Shown in pieces: positions 34,005 to 44,183 of a stretch of 64,000 nt of DNA. Source of the stretch: Winogradskyella sediminis (GTDB taxonomy: Bacteria > Bacteroidota > Bacteroidia > Flavobacteriales > Flavobacteriaceae); contig NZ_QUNH01000001.1 of assembly GCF_003387355.1 (NCBI RefSeq), positions 124,001 to 188,000 of the forward strand. Reading direction: 5' to 3'. Below the pieces are notes generated by a model, which was not told the origin of the DNA, made no database searches, and saw nothing but the letters and a program-made list of their open reading frames with translations. Numbering within the stretch: position 1 is the stretch's first letter; each line of letters begins with the position of its first letter. The translations under genes and the position numbers were made by a program.

Positions 34005-36629
34005 TTAAAATTGCTGTCCAATTATAAAGTGTGTCTCCCACTTTTTAGGTGAAGTACCATCAGGCAATGTATCAAATGCGTGACCGAAGTCTATACCAAG
34101 TAAACCAAAGGCTGGCATAAAGATTCTAAGTCCAAATCCACCAGATCTACTAAGTTTAAATGGGTCGAAATCTTTAAAATCATTTACTGATGTACCGGCT
34201 TCTAAAAATGACAGTGCATAAATTTTGGCTTGCGCACCTAGTGTAATTGGGTAACGCAATTCTAAAGAGAATTTACTATATATAGACCCACCATCTTCAG
34301 ATGACAATGATTGATTAGGATAACCACGTAATTGTACAACCTCTCTTCCATCTAAAGAATAGTTAGCTAACCCATCACCACCTAGGAAGAAACGCTCAAA
34401 AGGAATAACACCTCTATCATTGTTATAGGCGCCTAGGAAACCAAATTCCATACTAGGGCGCAATACTAATTTCTTAGATAAGGCTTGGTACCAGTCTGCT
34501 TTAAATTTAATTTTATAAAATTCTAACCAATTAAAACGCTCTTGGTCAATCTCAGCAATCCTTGTAGTGGCATCGTTATATATAGCCGTTTCTTGCAGTG
34601 TAGGGTTAGGATTTGATTGGTAATCGCTTATAATTTCACTCTGATCTGCTCTATCTTCTTTTAATGCTGAATAATCTACACCATTTACTAATGAGTAAGG
34701 GAATGAAAATTTAGCCGATACTGAGAAGCTAGATCCACCAGTCGGGAAAATTGGATCATTATAAACATCACTTCTACTCAAACCTATAGTATAAGATAGG
34801 TTATTCGCTGTACCATCACCAAACGTAAACAATCCGGTGTTATAATTCTGAAGATCATAATGCTGATAACTTATAGCTTGTGATAACATAAAGTAATCAT
34901 CTGGCTCTGCTAATCTAGTTGACACACCAAACGTTAAACCTAAGATATTAAAGCTCTTACTTTTATCAGCGCTTCCGGTACTTGAATCGTATAAGAATTG
35001 ACGAGAATATGAAAGTGATGATGACAATTGAAATGGCTTTTTACCACCAAACCAAGGCTCACTAAAAGAGAAACTATAAGTTTGAAAATACTGACTAGCC
35101 TGCAATCTTAATGCTAAACTTTGACCATCACCTCTAGGTACAGGTGTATAAGCATCCTTATTAAAAAGGTTTTTGATAGAAAAGTTATTAAATGACAATC
35201 CTAAAGTACCAATAAAGCCTCCGCCACCATAACCACCTTGTAGTTGAATTTGACTAGATCCTTGTTCTACAAGAGCATACTCTACATCTAGAGTACCGTC
35301 TACTGGATTAGGATTTTTAATATCTGGAACGATTTGTTGTGCATCAAAATATCCTAATTGACCAAGTTCTCTAATCGTTCTAATAATATCAGATTTTCTA
35401 TATAATTCACCCGGACGAGTTCTGATTTCTCTATAGATCACATGATCGTTAGTAACGTCATTACCCACAACAGTGACATTGTTAAAATAAGCTGGCTTAC
35501 CTTCAGAAATACGGATTTCCATATCTATAACATTGCCTTCTGCACTTACCTCTACAGGATTAATAGTAGAGAACATGTAACCAAAGTTTTGATAGGCATT
35601 AGTTAGATCATTAGCATCTGGATTGGTATCATCTGCAATACGTTCTCTTAATTCTACACCGTTATAAGTATCACCTTCTTTAATACCTAGAAGATTAGAT
35701 AATTGTTGATCTGAATAAATAGTATTTCCAACAAATGAAATTTTTCCAAAAGTGTACTTTTCACCTTCTTCTACTTTAATATTAAGGTTGATATTTTTAT
35801 CATCTAAATACGAAATAGAATCCGATATAATTCTAGCATCTCTATACCCATTCTCCTTATAATAGTCGACAACACTTACTAAATCTTCTCTAAAGTCATC
35901 CTCAATATATTTTGAACGTTTTAGAATTCGAATAAACTTCTTTTGCTTCGTATTCTTCATTGCTTTACGAAGCTTTTTATCCGTTATTTTTTCATTACCT
36001 TCAAAATTAATCGATTTAATTTTTACCTTTTCACCCTTATCAATAACGATACGCATATCTACACGCTCCTTCTCTACTGAATCAATTACTTCGGATGTAC
36101 TGATTCTTACATCCGTATTTAAAAACCCTTTTTTACGGTATTTATTTGTAAGGTAGTTTTTAGTAGTTGCAATAAGATTTTCTGTAACTTTTTGACCTGG
36201 CTTTAACTTATTTTCGTTAATAATTTCGTCCTTTTTTCCTTTTTTAACTCCTTCTATTGTTAAATCTTTAAGCTCAGGTAAATCACTAAGATGAATCTCT
36301 AAATTTGCCGTATCCCCATCAATGTCAACCACATAAATATCTATACTACTAAATAAATTAGATTTCCATAGGGTCTTTACAGCGTTGGCGATTTTTTCTC
36401 CACCAACTTGGATTTCTTCGTCCTTTCTAAGTTTAGAATAGGCTATAATCGTTTGAGCACTAAAATTAGTGTTTCCGGTAACTGTAATTTCTTTAATCAG
36501 ATAGGTTTCTCCGCTCTCTACTTGAGCAAAACTGTTAAATGAAATTGTAAAAAGGCATGCCATACAAAAAAGTTTAATGTATGACTTCAATTTTGCGGCA
36601 TTAGGTAAGTTGTTCGCTTGTTTTTCCAA
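34005..36629 (-). CDS. bamA: Outer membrane protein assembly factor BamA
   Basis: An 874-residue Omp85 protein that folds barrels into the outer membrane. A signal peptide ends near NSFAQ (about residue 36), five POTRA domains fill about 40-430, and the C-terminal barrel carries PVPRGDG-type loops, the LGGDGLANYSLDGREVVQLRGY lid-loop region and a terminal aromatic (QQF). The annotated ATG overlaps uppS by 29 bases; a TTG at 36590 would start exactly at MKSYIKLF, a more typical signal peptide, and is a credible alternative. Coupled to uppS translation. Confidence 0.95.
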   Translation of the reverse strand: MEKQANNLPNAAKLKSYIKLFCMACLFTISFNSFAQVESGETYLIKEITVTGNTNFSAQTIIAYSKLRKDEEIQVGGEKIANAVKTLWKSNLFSSIDIYVVDIDGDTANLEIHLSDLPELKDLTIEGVKKGKKDEIINENKLKPGQKVTENLIATTKNYLTNKYRKKGFLNTDVRISTSEVIDSVEKERVDMRIVIDKGEKVKIKSINFEGNEKITDKKLRKAMKNTKQKKFIRILKRSKYIEDDFREDLVSVVDYYKENGYRDARIISDSISYLDDKNINLNIKVEEGEKYTFGKISFVGNTIYSDQQLSNLLGIKEGDTYNGVELRERIADDTNPDANDLTNAYQNFGYMFSTINPVEVSAEGNVIDMEIRISEGKPAYFNNVTVVGNDVTNDHVIYREIRTRPGELYRKSDIIRTIRELGQLGYFDAQQIVPDIKNPNPVDGTLDVEYALVEQGSSQIQLQGGYGGGGFIGTLGLSFNNFSIKNLFNKDAYTPVPRGDGQSLALRLQASQYFQTYSFSFSEPWFGGKKPFQLSSSLSYSRQFLYDSSTGSADKSKSFNILGLTFGVSTRLAEPDDYFMLSQAISYQHYDLQNYNTGLFTFGDGTANNLSYTIGLSRSDVYNDPIFPTGGSSFSVSAKFSFPYSLVNGVDYSALKEDRADQSEIISDYQSNPNPTLQETAIYNDATTRIAEIDQERFNWLEFYKIKFKADWYQALSKKLVLRPSMEFGFLGAYNNDRGVIPFERFFLGGDGLANYSLDGREVVQLRGYPNQSLSSEDGGSIYSKFSLELRYPITLGAQAKIYALSFLEAGTSVNDFKDFDPFKLSRSGGFGLRIFMPAFGLLGIDFGHAFDTLPDGTSPKKWETHFIIGQQF

Positions 36630-37341
36630 ATCTTCGTTCTCTGTTTTGATAATTTATGAGGGCCTCATAAAGATTTTCTTTTGTAAAATCTGGCCATAAA
36701 ATATCTGTAAAATATAGTTCTGCATAGGCAATTTGCCAAAGTAAAAAATTACTGATACGTTGCTCTCCGCTTGTGCGTATAAGTAAGTCTACATCTGGTA
36801 AATTTTGCGTGTAAAGATGCTTATTAATAATTGATTCGTCAATAGTTTCAGAAGAAATTATATTATTTTTAACTTTAACTGACAATTCTTTAATAACATT
36901 AACAATTTCTTCACGAGAACCGTAGCTCAAGGCCAAAGTTAATGTCATATTTGTATTATTCTTTGTTTTCTCTATAACATCTAACAGCTCTTTATGGGCT
37001 TTTTGAGGCAAATCGTTTAGATTTCCTATGGCACATAATTTAATATTATTATCCTCAAATGTTTTCAATTCTTTCTTTAACGACTTTACTAAAAGCTTCA
37101 TTAAAGTTTGAACCTCTAATTTTGGTCTATTCCAATTCTCAGTAGAAAATGCATAAAGCGTTAAATGTTTTATACCTAACTCAGCACTGGCCTCTACGGT
37201 TTGTCTCACAGACTTTGTACCATTTTCATGTCCAACAACACGCATCAACCCTTGTTTTTTAGCCCAACGACCATTGCCATCCATTATAATTGCAAGATGG
37301 GCGGGAAGTTTCTCTTTATTTATTTGATCTTTTAAACTCAT
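36601..37341 (-). CDS. uppS: Undecaprenyl diphosphate synthase
   Basis: A 246-residue cis-prenyltransferase producing the C55 carrier for peptidoglycan and glycans. The catalytic IMDGNGRWAKK motif (Asp and surrounding), GHENG, LYAFSTENWNRP and the C-terminal DLLIRTSGEQRISNFLLWQ segment match the family. The gene begins 1 base after the DUF6089-like gene ends and overlaps bamA, so the group is one operon. Confidence 0.97.
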   Translation of the reverse strand: MSLKDQINKEKLPAHLAIIMDGNGRWAKKQGLMRVVGHENGTKSVRQTVEASAELGIKHLTLYAFSTENWNRPKLEVQTLMKLLVKSLKKELKTFEDNNIKLCAIGNLNDLPQKAHKELLDVIEKTKNNTNMTLTLALSYGSREEIVNVIKELSVKVKNNIISSETIDESIINKHLYTQNLPDVDLLIRTSGEQRISNFLLWQIAYAELYFTDILWPDFTKENLYEALINYQNRERRFGKTSEQLT

Positions 37342-38031
37342 TTAAAAATTGCAATAGCAAGGTCTTCTACCAAAGGTGTAAGTTAATGTAATTCCTGTAA
37401 ACATATACCAATCGTTATTGTTAGTATTTCCAAAACTTAATGCTTCTCTGTCTTTTGAATCAGGTACACTACCATCTAATTCATCTGAAAACGTATAACG
37501 TGCACCAATTTCTCCAGCCAAAATTAACTGATTAGTAATATTCGTTTTATAACCCAAAACCATTGGGATTCCCATGGCCCAACTATTTGTGTTTTCTGAA
37601 GTATACTCGCCGGTTGTTGTAAAATAATAATTATCGTGATTAGCAAGTGTAATACCAGAATATAAATATGGAGTACCTTTTGCTCCTATAGTATGCAGAT
37701 CGAATTCTAAAAATGTAAACTCCATACCTAATGAAATCTCAATGACACTTGTATTAAATTGGTAGTCGCGCTCTATTCTCCTTGGATCATCAGATTTTCC
37801 ATCAATCCCTTCTAAATCTGAAAAAATAACTGAAGCTCTGAATGAATGTCTTGCACTGCGATTCCATTTTGCTAAAATACCAAATGCTGCCTGATTTGGT
37901 GCAATATAATCCGTAGCTCCAACATCACCAATAAAATTACTTCCTCCTGCAAATATGCCAACCTCATAAATCTGAGCATCAACATTTCTAGGAATGAAAG
38001 TACATAATAATAGCAGAAAAAAATACCTCAT
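37342..38031 (-). CDS. DUF6089-like outer-membrane beta-barrel protein
   Basis: A 229-residue protein from the ATG at 38031. A signal peptide (1-19, ending VDAQ) is followed by YEVGIFAGGSNFIGDVG and alternating hydrophobic strands consistent with an eight-stranded barrel. The family is found in Bacteroidetes next to uppS and bamA and may serve in envelope assembly; its function is not established. The longer frame to 38166 is rejected: its first 45 codons form no signal peptide and overlap the nadK gene. Confidence 0.82.
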   Translation of the reverse strand: MRYFFLLLLCTFIPRNVDAQIYEVGIFAGGSNFIGDVGATDYIAPNQAAFGILAKWNRSARHSFRASVIFSDLEGIDGKSDDPRRIERDYQFNTSVIEISLGMEFTFLEFDLHTIGAKGTPYLYSGITLANHDNYYFTTTGEYTSENTNSWAMGIPMVLGYKTNITNQLILAGEIGARYTFSDELDGSVPDSKDREALSFGNTNNNDWYMFTGITLTYTFGRRPCYCNF

Positions 38032-38141
38032 AGAGTTTTCAAAGTTTGCAAATATAACAATTCTGATTTGTGCGCAATAATTTGACACAAATAGTCTTAC
38101 AGATAAACAGTTTTTGAAAGTAAATATTGTATAAAATTGCT

Positions 38142-39020
38142 TTAGTTTCTGCGATCTTCGCCCCAAAGTAATTTTTTTCTAAGTGTTCTAAGGAAGGTTT
38201 CATCTAATAATTCTACCATTTTTATCACGAAGTCTGCTTTTTTCACCGTTACCGTTGTGGTATTAGAAAGTGTAACGATCCTAGAATCTAAGGACATTAA
38301 AAATTGATCTTCTCTACCATTAACTCTTAATGTTACCGTAGTACTATCTGGAAGAATCAACGGACGGGCACTTAAGTTATGTGGAGCAATGGGTGTAAGA
38401 GCAAAATTCTTAGCATTAGGAGCAATCACTGGTCCGCCACAACTTAAAGAATAGCCTGTAGAACCGGTCGGAGTAGATAAGATAAGTCCATCTGCCCAAT
38501 AAGAGGTTAAAAACTCTCCATTGAGATGTGTCTCTATAGTGATCATGGACGTGGTATTTTTTCTACTTATGGCAATTTCATTTAAAGCAAAATGCGTGTT
38601 TAAAATATCTTGATGCTCAGGGTTTGTAGACACACTAAGCAAAGACCGTTCAGAAATTTTATAATCACCATTAAAAATCTCAGTTAATGCCGTTTCTATA
38701 TCAGCGATTTGTATGGTAGCTAAAAACCCTAAGCGACCTGTATTAATACCTACTACTGGGATACCCAAATCTCCTACATAAGCTATAGCTCTAAGAATTG
38801 TACCATCACCACCAACACTAATTAACAAATCAAAACTTGTATCTAATGCATTAAAAGTATCAATTTTAGGGTTTTGTTGTATCTCCTCAATTTGTGTATA
38901 TAAAAACTCTTGTTCTATAAAAACTTCGGCATGTTTTTCTAATAAAACGTCAATAAGCTTTTCAACCGCTGTCTGAGTCGTTTCTTTTATATAATTCTGA
39001 CCGTAAATTGCTACTTTCAT
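38142..39020 (-). CDS. nadK: NAD kinase
   Basis: A 292-residue ATP-NAD kinase. The SVGGDGTIL motif binds phosphate, NTGRLGFLAT and the TGSTGYSLSCGGP segment (NAD-binding, with conserved Thr-Gly-Ser-Thr) are intact. It converts NAD to NADP in the cytoplasm. It lies 93 bases downstream of the CBS gene and 110 bases upstream of the DUF6089-like gene in the minus-strand run. Confidence 0.96.
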   Translation of the reverse strand: MKVAIYGQNYIKETTQTAVEKLIDVLLEKHAEVFIEQEFLYTQIEEIQQNPKIDTFNALDTSFDLLISVGGDGTILRAIAYVGDLGIPVVGINTGRLGFLATIQIADIETALTEIFNGDYKISERSLLSVSTNPEHQDILNTHFALNEIAISRKNTTSMITIETHLNGEFLTSYWADGLILSTPTGSTGYSLSCGGPVIAPNAKNFALTPIAPHNLSARPLILPDSTTVTLRVNGREDQFLMSLDSRIVTLSNTTTVTVKKADFVIKMVELLDETFLRTLRKKLLWGEDRRN

Positions 39021-39113
39021 GTGGGTTTCTATGCTATTTTTTTAATGGCCATATGCGGTTTATTGTTACAAATGTATGAGATTGACAAAATTTTAAGTAT
39101 GCTCCTTTTACAA

Positions 39114-39770
39114 TTACATATTTAAGTATTTATCGAGATATTGTGAACGTCGTTTTAAAGTTTCGAGATAAGAATCATCCTCATGACCTGAGACAATATT
39201 ATAACTGTAGCGCCTAAATGATTGAATAATTTCATTAAGACTTGTTGTGCTTATTTTTAAAGTAATGGTTGCTAAATCTCCTTCAATTTTAGACACAAAC
39301 GCTCCTAAAAGTTTAGTATCATTAGATTCAACTATCTGACTAATTTCACTAAAAGAGTAATCATTAATCCCTTTTTCTACGATTAAAATTCCACCGGGTT
39401 CAGCAAAGAAAGGTGTTTCATTAAAGAGGTGGATAATATCATTTAGCTCGTAGTACCCTAGATATTTATTGTTTTGATCTAATATAGGCATAATATTAGA
39501 ATCATTTTGAGCAAAAGCTTCTAATACATCTAACCAAATTGTGGAAGACCTTACAAAAAATCCCTCAATGGCATAGTTACAATCCTCAAGAGTAATTGCA
39601 CCATCAAAGCAATGCGCATCTGTTTCAGAAATACAACCCATATAAACCCCTTCCTTTTCCACAGGAATATGAGAATAGGTTAACTGATTAAAGAGTAATT
39701 TTAAATCACTTACTTTATCGGTTATACTTACAGGTTTTATATCGTTAATTATATAGTCTTGAAGCTCCAT
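39114..39770 (-). CDS. CBS-domain protein
   Basis: A 218-residue cytoplasmic protein with a CBS pair in residues 1-125 (VSDLKLLFNQLTYSHIPV and a second segment NDSNIMPILDQNNKYLGYY). The C-terminal part (about 130-215) predicts an alpha/beta domain of ACT-like character. CBS pairs bind adenine nucleotides; the regulated partner is unknown. It heads the nadK-uppS-bamA run and is divergent from pdxJ across 90 bases. Confidence 0.82.
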   Translation of the reverse strand: MELQDYIINDIKPVSITDKVSDLKLLFNQLTYSHIPVEKEGVYMGCISETDAHCFDGAITLEDCNYAIEGFFVRSSTIWLDVLEAFAQNDSNIMPILDQNNKYLGYYELNDIIHLFNETPFFAEPGGILIVEKGINDYSFSEISQIVESNDTKLLGAFVSKIEGDLATITLKISTTSLNEIIQSFRRYSYNIVSGHEDDSYLETLKRRSQYLDKYLNM

Positions 39771-39833
39771 TAAACTGTATTAAATATGTTGCAAATTAAT
39801 CAAAAATAACCATACATTACACCTCCTACTTTG

Positions 39834-39841
39834 TATTTTTG
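39834..39841 (+). promoter_or_regulatory. -7 box of pdxJ
   Basis: TATTTTTG fits TAnnTTTG and lies 19 bases before the pdxJ ATG at 39861. It overlaps the TTG at 39831, showing that the longer frame beginning there is not the gene start. Confidence 0.5.
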
Positions 39842-39860
39842 TGATTCAAAACCGATTACA

Positions 39861-40574
39861 ATGACAAAGCTAAGTGTTAATATAAATAAGATTGCAACAT
39901 TAAGAAATAGCCGCGGAGGTGATGTACCCAATGTTGTACAATTTGCAAAAGACGTGCAACGATTTGGTGCAGAAGGTGTCACCATACATCCTAGACCAGA
40001 CGAAAGACATATTAGATACCAAGACGCATACGATTTAAAATCTGAAGTCTATACCGAATATAATATAGAAGGGAATCCGATTCCGAAATTTGTAGATATG
40101 GTTTTAAAAATTAAACCTACACAAGTTACATTAGTTCCAGATGCTGAGAACGCTATAACATCTAATGCAGGTTGGGACACTTTAAAACACAAAGATTTTT
40201 TAGTAGATGTCATTAAAGAATTTAAAGCTAATGGTATAAGAACATCTATATTTGTAGATCCAGATTTACATCAAATCGAAGGAGCAAAAGCAACTGGCAC
40301 GGACCGCATAGAACTATATACAGAAGCCTTTGCTCACCAATTTAGCTTAGGTAACCAAGACGCGATAAAACCTTATATGGAATGTGCAGGCTTAGCCAAT
40401 ACTTTGCAATTGGGAATTAATGCCGGACACGATTTATCACTAGATAACATTGCCTTCTTTAAAGAAAACATCACAGGATTATTAGAAGTATCTATAGGCC
40501 ATGCATTAATTGCCGAAAGTTTGTATATGGGTGTAGAAAATGTTATTGGTCAGTATTTAAAAAAATTAAAATAA
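39861..40574 (+). CDS. pdxJ: Pyridoxine 5'-phosphate synthase
   Basis: A 237-residue TIM-barrel enzyme from the ATG at 39861, the last step of the DXP-dependent vitamin B6 route. LSVNINKIATLRNSRGG, EGVTIHPRPDERHI (catalytic region), RIELYTEAFA and the C-terminal EVSIGHALIAESLYMG match the family. The next gene follows 30 bases later on the same strand. Confidence 0.97.
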   Translation: MTKLSVNINKIATLRNSRGGDVPNVVQFAKDVQRFGAEGVTIHPRPDERHIRYQDAYDLKSEVYTEYNIEGNPIPKFVDMVLKIKPTQVTLVPDAENAITSNAGWDTLKHKDFLVDVIKEFKANGIRTSIFVDPDLHQIEGAKATGTDRIELYTEAFAHQFSLGNQDAIKPYMECAGLANTLQLGINAGHDLSLDNIAFFKENITGLLEVSIGHALIAESLYMGVENVIGQYLKKLK

Positions 40575-40604
40575 TTACCTTCTAAACATTAAGAAAAGCG
40601 AAGT

Positions 40605-41369
40605 ATGACGTTGTATTCAAATATTATTGGAGAAGGAAAACCATTTATAATCCTACACGGTTTTTTAGGTATGGGAGATAATTGGAAAACCTTAGCGAAG
40701 CACTTTTCAGAATCAGATTTTGAAGTTCACCTTGTAGATCAGCGAAATCATGGTCGTAGTTTTCATTCTAACGAATTTGATTACGACCTCATGGCAGACG
40801 ACTTAAAACGGTATTGCGAAGACAAAAAATTAAGCGACATTATAGTATTAGGACATTCCATGGGTGGAAAAACAGCAATGCTATTTGCTGCTAAATTTCC
40901 CAAATTAGTACACAAATTGATTGTTGCCGACATCTCTCCGCGTTATTACCCAGTGCATCATGAAGCTATTTTAGAAGGCTTAAGCAGTCTAGATTTTTCT
41001 ACTATTACAAGCCGAGGTGAAGCAGACGATGCTCTTAGCCATTATGTTCACGAAACCGGAACTCGACTGTTTTTACTCAAAAACTTATACTGGGTAGAAA
41101 AAGGGCAATTAGGTTTACGTATAAATCTAAAGGTTTTAAGGGAGAACGTTTCAGAAGTTGGAGAAGCGCTTCCTGTACATGCTACATTTCAAAAAGACAC
41201 CTTGTTTTTACGTGGTGACCGTTCAGAATATATTGGAGAAGCCGATGAAGCTATTATTCATCGTCACTTTCCAAATTCAAAAATTATATCTATTTCTAAT
41301 GCAGGTCATTGGTTACACGCTGAAAATCCAAAAGAATTCTACATTGCTGTAATGAATTTTGTATCTTAG
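40605..41369 (+). CDS. Alpha/beta hydrolase (YbfF-like esterase)
   Basis: A 254-residue cytoplasmic hydrolase. LHGFLGMGDNWK is the oxyanion loop, VLGHSMGGKTAM holds the nucleophile serine, and GHWLHAENP the catalytic histidine. DQRNHGRSFHS is typical of the YbfF group of short-chain esterases. Natural substrate unknown. Cotranscription with pdxJ and the following membrane-protein gene is likely from the short gaps (30 and 26 bases). Confidence 0.88.
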   Translation: MTLYSNIIGEGKPFIILHGFLGMGDNWKTLAKHFSESDFEVHLVDQRNHGRSFHSNEFDYDLMADDLKRYCEDKKLSDIIVLGHSMGGKTAMLFAAKFPKLVHKLIVADISPRYYPVHHEAILEGLSSLDFSTITSRGEADDALSHYVHETGTRLFLLKNLYWVEKGQLGLRINLKVLRENVSEVGEALPVHATFQKDTLFLRGDRSEYIGEADEAIIHRHFPNSKIISISNAGHWLHAENPKEFYIAVMNFVS

Positions 41370-41395
41370 GTACACTTATTTAAAATACTAAAATC

Positions 41396-41743
41396 ATGAA
41401 TTTAATCATTAGACTTTTATTAAACGCCTTAGCTGTCTTTATTTTGGCACATCTATTAAGTGGTGTCACAGTAGATGGTTATGTTGGCGCTATCATTGTA
41501 GCTATTGTACTCGCTATTCTTAACTTATTGGTAAAACCCATCTTGGTTATTTTAACCTTACCTGCAACAATTTTTACTTTAGGTCTTTTTCTTTTAGTAA
41601 TTAATGCACTCATCATATTATTAGCAGACAAACTTATCGATGGATTTGCAGTATCTAGTTTCTGGACCGCCCTCCTTTTTAGTGTGCTTTTATCCATTTT
41701 ACAATCGTTGTTACAATCCTTCTTTAAAGACGATAAAAAATAG
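41396..41743 (+). CDS. Phage holin family 4-like membrane protein
   Basis: A 115-residue protein with four hydrophobic helices (about 5-22, 29-48, 52-78, 86-110) and the LAILNLLVKPILVILTLPATI signature of the Phage_holin_4_2 family. Despite the name, these are common chromosomal membrane proteins of unknown role, and no phage genes are nearby. Confidence 0.82.
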   Translation: MNLIIRLLLNALAVFILAHLLSGVTVDGYVGAIIVAIVLAILNLLVKPILVILTLPATIFTLGLFLLVINALIILLADKLIDGFAVSSFWTALLFSVLLSILQSLLQSFFKDDKK

Positions 41744-41767
41744 CTCAAAGCCAAAGATTTAAAACTG

Positions 41768-41798
41768 TTGTTGGGTTGCAAAAAATATTGTATTTTTG
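41768..41798 (+). promoter_or_regulatory. Promoter of tig
   Basis: TTG at 41768-41770 with a 20-bp spacer (or TTG at 41771-41773 with 17 bp) precedes TATTTTTG (41791-41798). It lies 24 bases before the ATG at 41823 and overlaps the TTG that would begin the longer frame. Confidence 0.6.
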
Positions 41799-41822
41799 CA
41801 GCCCAATTTTAGTTTCAAAAAA

Positions 41823-43145
41823 ATGAATATTACAAGAGAAAACATCGATGCATTAAATGCAGTTGTAAAAGTGGATATCGCAAAAGAAGATTACAGCGAT
41901 AAAGTTGAGAAGATCTTAGTAGATTACCGTAAATCCGCTAACATTCCTGGTTTTAGAAAAGGCCATGTACCAATGGGAATGGTGAAGAAACAATATGGTA
42001 AAGCTGTATTGGTAGATGAAGTGAACAAATTACTACAAGACGCTCTTGGCAAGTATTTAGTTGAAGAAAAATTAGACGTTTTAGGAAATCCTTTACCAAA
42101 AGCTCAAGATGATTTAGACTGGGATGCTGAGGCTTTTACTTTTGAATTTGAATTAGGTTTAGCACCAGAATTCGATGTTAACTTAAAAAGTAAAAAAGCA
42201 ATAACACATTATAATATTGTTGCCGATGACAAGATGATCGACGATCAAATTGAGAACATCCAAAAACAATACGGTAAAATTGTGTCTCAAAATGAAGTGG
42301 CAAAAGATTCTGAAATTACCGGAACTTTTAAGAATGAAGAAAAGGAGATTGAGAATTCTACAATGATTACTTTAGATAAGTTGAAAGGAAAAACAAATCC
42401 TAAGAAATTTATTGGCGCCAAAGTTGGTGATGTAATTACATTAAAAACTAAAGGCTTATTCAGTGATGACCACGATTTAATGAACGCCTTAAAAGTACCT
42501 CATGATGATGCTCATGGTTTAGATATTGAAGTAACTTTTACGATTACTGAAATTAATGAACGTGAATTAGCAGATTTAGATCAAGAATTATTCGATAAAT
42601 TATTCGGAAAAGGCAATGTTACTTCTGTAACGGAATTGAAAGAAAAAATCAAAGAAGATTCTGAAAAACAATTTGCACAACAAGGTGACCAAAAATTATT
42701 AAACGATGTAACCGAAAGTTTAATAGAAAACACCAAATTCGACTTACCAGCTAGTTTCTTACAAAAATGGATGCAAACGGCAGGTGAAGAAGAAATGACT
42801 GAAGAGCAAGCTAAAGAAGAATATGAAAAGTCTGAAAAAAGCATGCGTTACCAACTCATTGAAGGTAAATTGATCACAGAGCACAACTTACAAGTTCAGT
42901 TTGAAGAATTGAAATCTTATGCTATGGATATGATTAAAGGTCAAATGGCGCAGTTTGGACAAATGAATCCATCAGACAAAGAGTTAGAAGACATTGCGGC
43001 TCGTATCTTAGGAAACCAAGACGAAGTTAAGCGTATGTCTGAGCAATTAGTAAGTCAAAAATTACTAAAGTTATACAAAGCTGAGGCAAACATTAAAACA
43101 AAAGACATCACTTACGATGATTTTGTAAAAGAATTCTATAGTTAA
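41823..43145 (+). CDS. tig: Trigger factor
   Basis: A 440-residue ribosome-associated chaperone starting at the ATG at 41823. The N-terminal ribosome-binding motif reads NIPGFRKGHVPMGM (consensus GFRxGxxP). The middle PPIase-like domain (about 150-240) is divergent, as usual for Bacteroidetes, and the C-terminal arm domain is long and acidic. It binds nascent chains at the tunnel exit. clpP and clpX lie downstream but behind a terminator, so this is the classical tig-clpP-clpX order with separate transcripts. Confidence 0.95.
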   Translation: MNITRENIDALNAVVKVDIAKEDYSDKVEKILVDYRKSANIPGFRKGHVPMGMVKKQYGKAVLVDEVNKLLQDALGKYLVEEKLDVLGNPLPKAQDDLDWDAEAFTFEFELGLAPEFDVNLKSKKAITHYNIVADDKMIDDQIENIQKQYGKIVSQNEVAKDSEITGTFKNEEKEIENSTMITLDKLKGKTNPKKFIGAKVGDVITLKTKGLFSDDHDLMNALKVPHDDAHGLDIEVTFTITEINERELADLDQELFDKLFGKGNVTSVTELKEKIKEDSEKQFAQQGDQKLLNDVTESLIENTKFDLPASFLQKWMQTAGEEEMTEEQAKEEYEKSEKSMRYQLIEGKLITEHNLQVQFEELKSYAMDMIKGQMAQFGQMNPSDKELEDIAARILGNQDEVKRMSEQLVSQKLLKLYKAEANIKTKDITYDDFVKEFYS

Positions 43146-43227
43146 TTTAATAAAGTTAAGGCTTTGCCTTAAAACGTTAAAATGTCGTTACTGTGAAAAC
43201 GGTAAGCTAAAAATTATTAGTATCTTT

Positions 43228-43265
43228 AAGGCGTAAAACTCTGTATGGTTTTGCGCTTTTTTTTG
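43228..43265 (+). terminator. Terminator of tig
   Basis: AGGCGTAAAAC pairs with GTTTTGCGCT (one U-G pair), loop of about 8, then a run of eight T. It lies 85 bases after the tig stop. Confidence 0.75.
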
Positions 43266-43408
43266 GAATCTATTTTTTACAACAAATCTGATGACACACT
43301 AAGCGCGGTCAAAGTGCTTTAATCTTTAACACTTTCTCTACAACCTGTAAGTTTTTAGACGATTAAAAATCTTAATAGAACTCATTAATTAAAAGAATTA
43401 TTACTTAT

Positions 43409-44083
43409 ATGGATTACGGAAAAGAATTCGAAAAATTCGCCACTAAAGACCAAGGGATTAATAGTAATTATTACCAAAAAATAATTACCAGTATGAATCC
43501 TACAAACTTAACACCAAACATTATCGAAGAGCGTCAGATGAACGCTGTTGCAATGGATGTGTTTTCGCGTTTAATGATGGATCGCATCATATTTTTAGGT
43601 ACAGGAGTAAACGACCAAGTGGCTAATATTATCCAAGCACAATTGTTGTTTTTACAAAGTGTAGATGCTTCTAAAGATATTCAAATTTATATCAATTCTC
43701 CTGGAGGAAGTGTATATGCTGGTTTGGGTATTTATGATACCATGCAATTTGTAAAACCAGATGTAGCTACTATTTGTACAGGTATTGCAGCATCTATGGC
43801 AGCCGTACTATTGTGCGCAGGAGAAAAAGGAAAGCGATCGGCTTTAAAACACTCTCGTGTAATGATACACCAGGTAAGTAGCGGAACACAAGGTCAATTA
43901 AGCGATATGCAGATTGCGTTAAAAGAAACCATTAGAGTAAAAGAAGAATTATATACAATTATAGCTAATCATTCAGGTAAATCTATAGAGCAGGTAGAAA
44001 AAGATTCTGATAGAGATTATTGGATGCGTTCTCCAGAAGCTTTAGAGTACGGAATGATTGATGAAATTTTAGAACGAAAGTAA
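43409..44083 (+). CDS. clpP: ATP-dependent Clp protease proteolytic subunit
   Basis: A 224-residue ClpP. The catalytic triad is Ser129 (GIAASMA), His154 (SRVMIHQ) and Asp199 (EKDSDRD). INSPGGSVYAG is the oxyanion-region signature. The N-terminus (about 30 residues) is longer than the mature enzyme and probably contains a propeptide. It forms the 14-mer protease core with ClpX, encoded 100 bases downstream. Confidence 0.97.
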   Translation: MDYGKEFEKFATKDQGINSNYYQKIITSMNPTNLTPNIIEERQMNAVAMDVFSRLMMDRIIFLGTGVNDQVANIIQAQLLFLQSVDASKDIQIYINSPGGSVYAGLGIYDTMQFVKPDVATICTGIAASMAAVLLCAGEKGKRSALKHSRVMIHQVSSGTQGQLSDMQIALKETIRVKEELYTIIANHSGKSIEQVEKDSDRDYWMRSPEALEYGMIDEILERK

Positions 44084-44183
44084 TTGGCATCTTTCACGAC
44101 TAAAATTTACAAACAGAAATTAAAAAGTAATGGAAAAAGGGTTTACAACTCTAATACCATAACTTTTAAACTTAATATTTAAA

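Noticed and set aside
41396..41743. Phage remnant suggested by the name phage holin family
   Set aside because: The family is mostly chromosomal; no lysin, integrase, capsid or other phage gene lies nearby.
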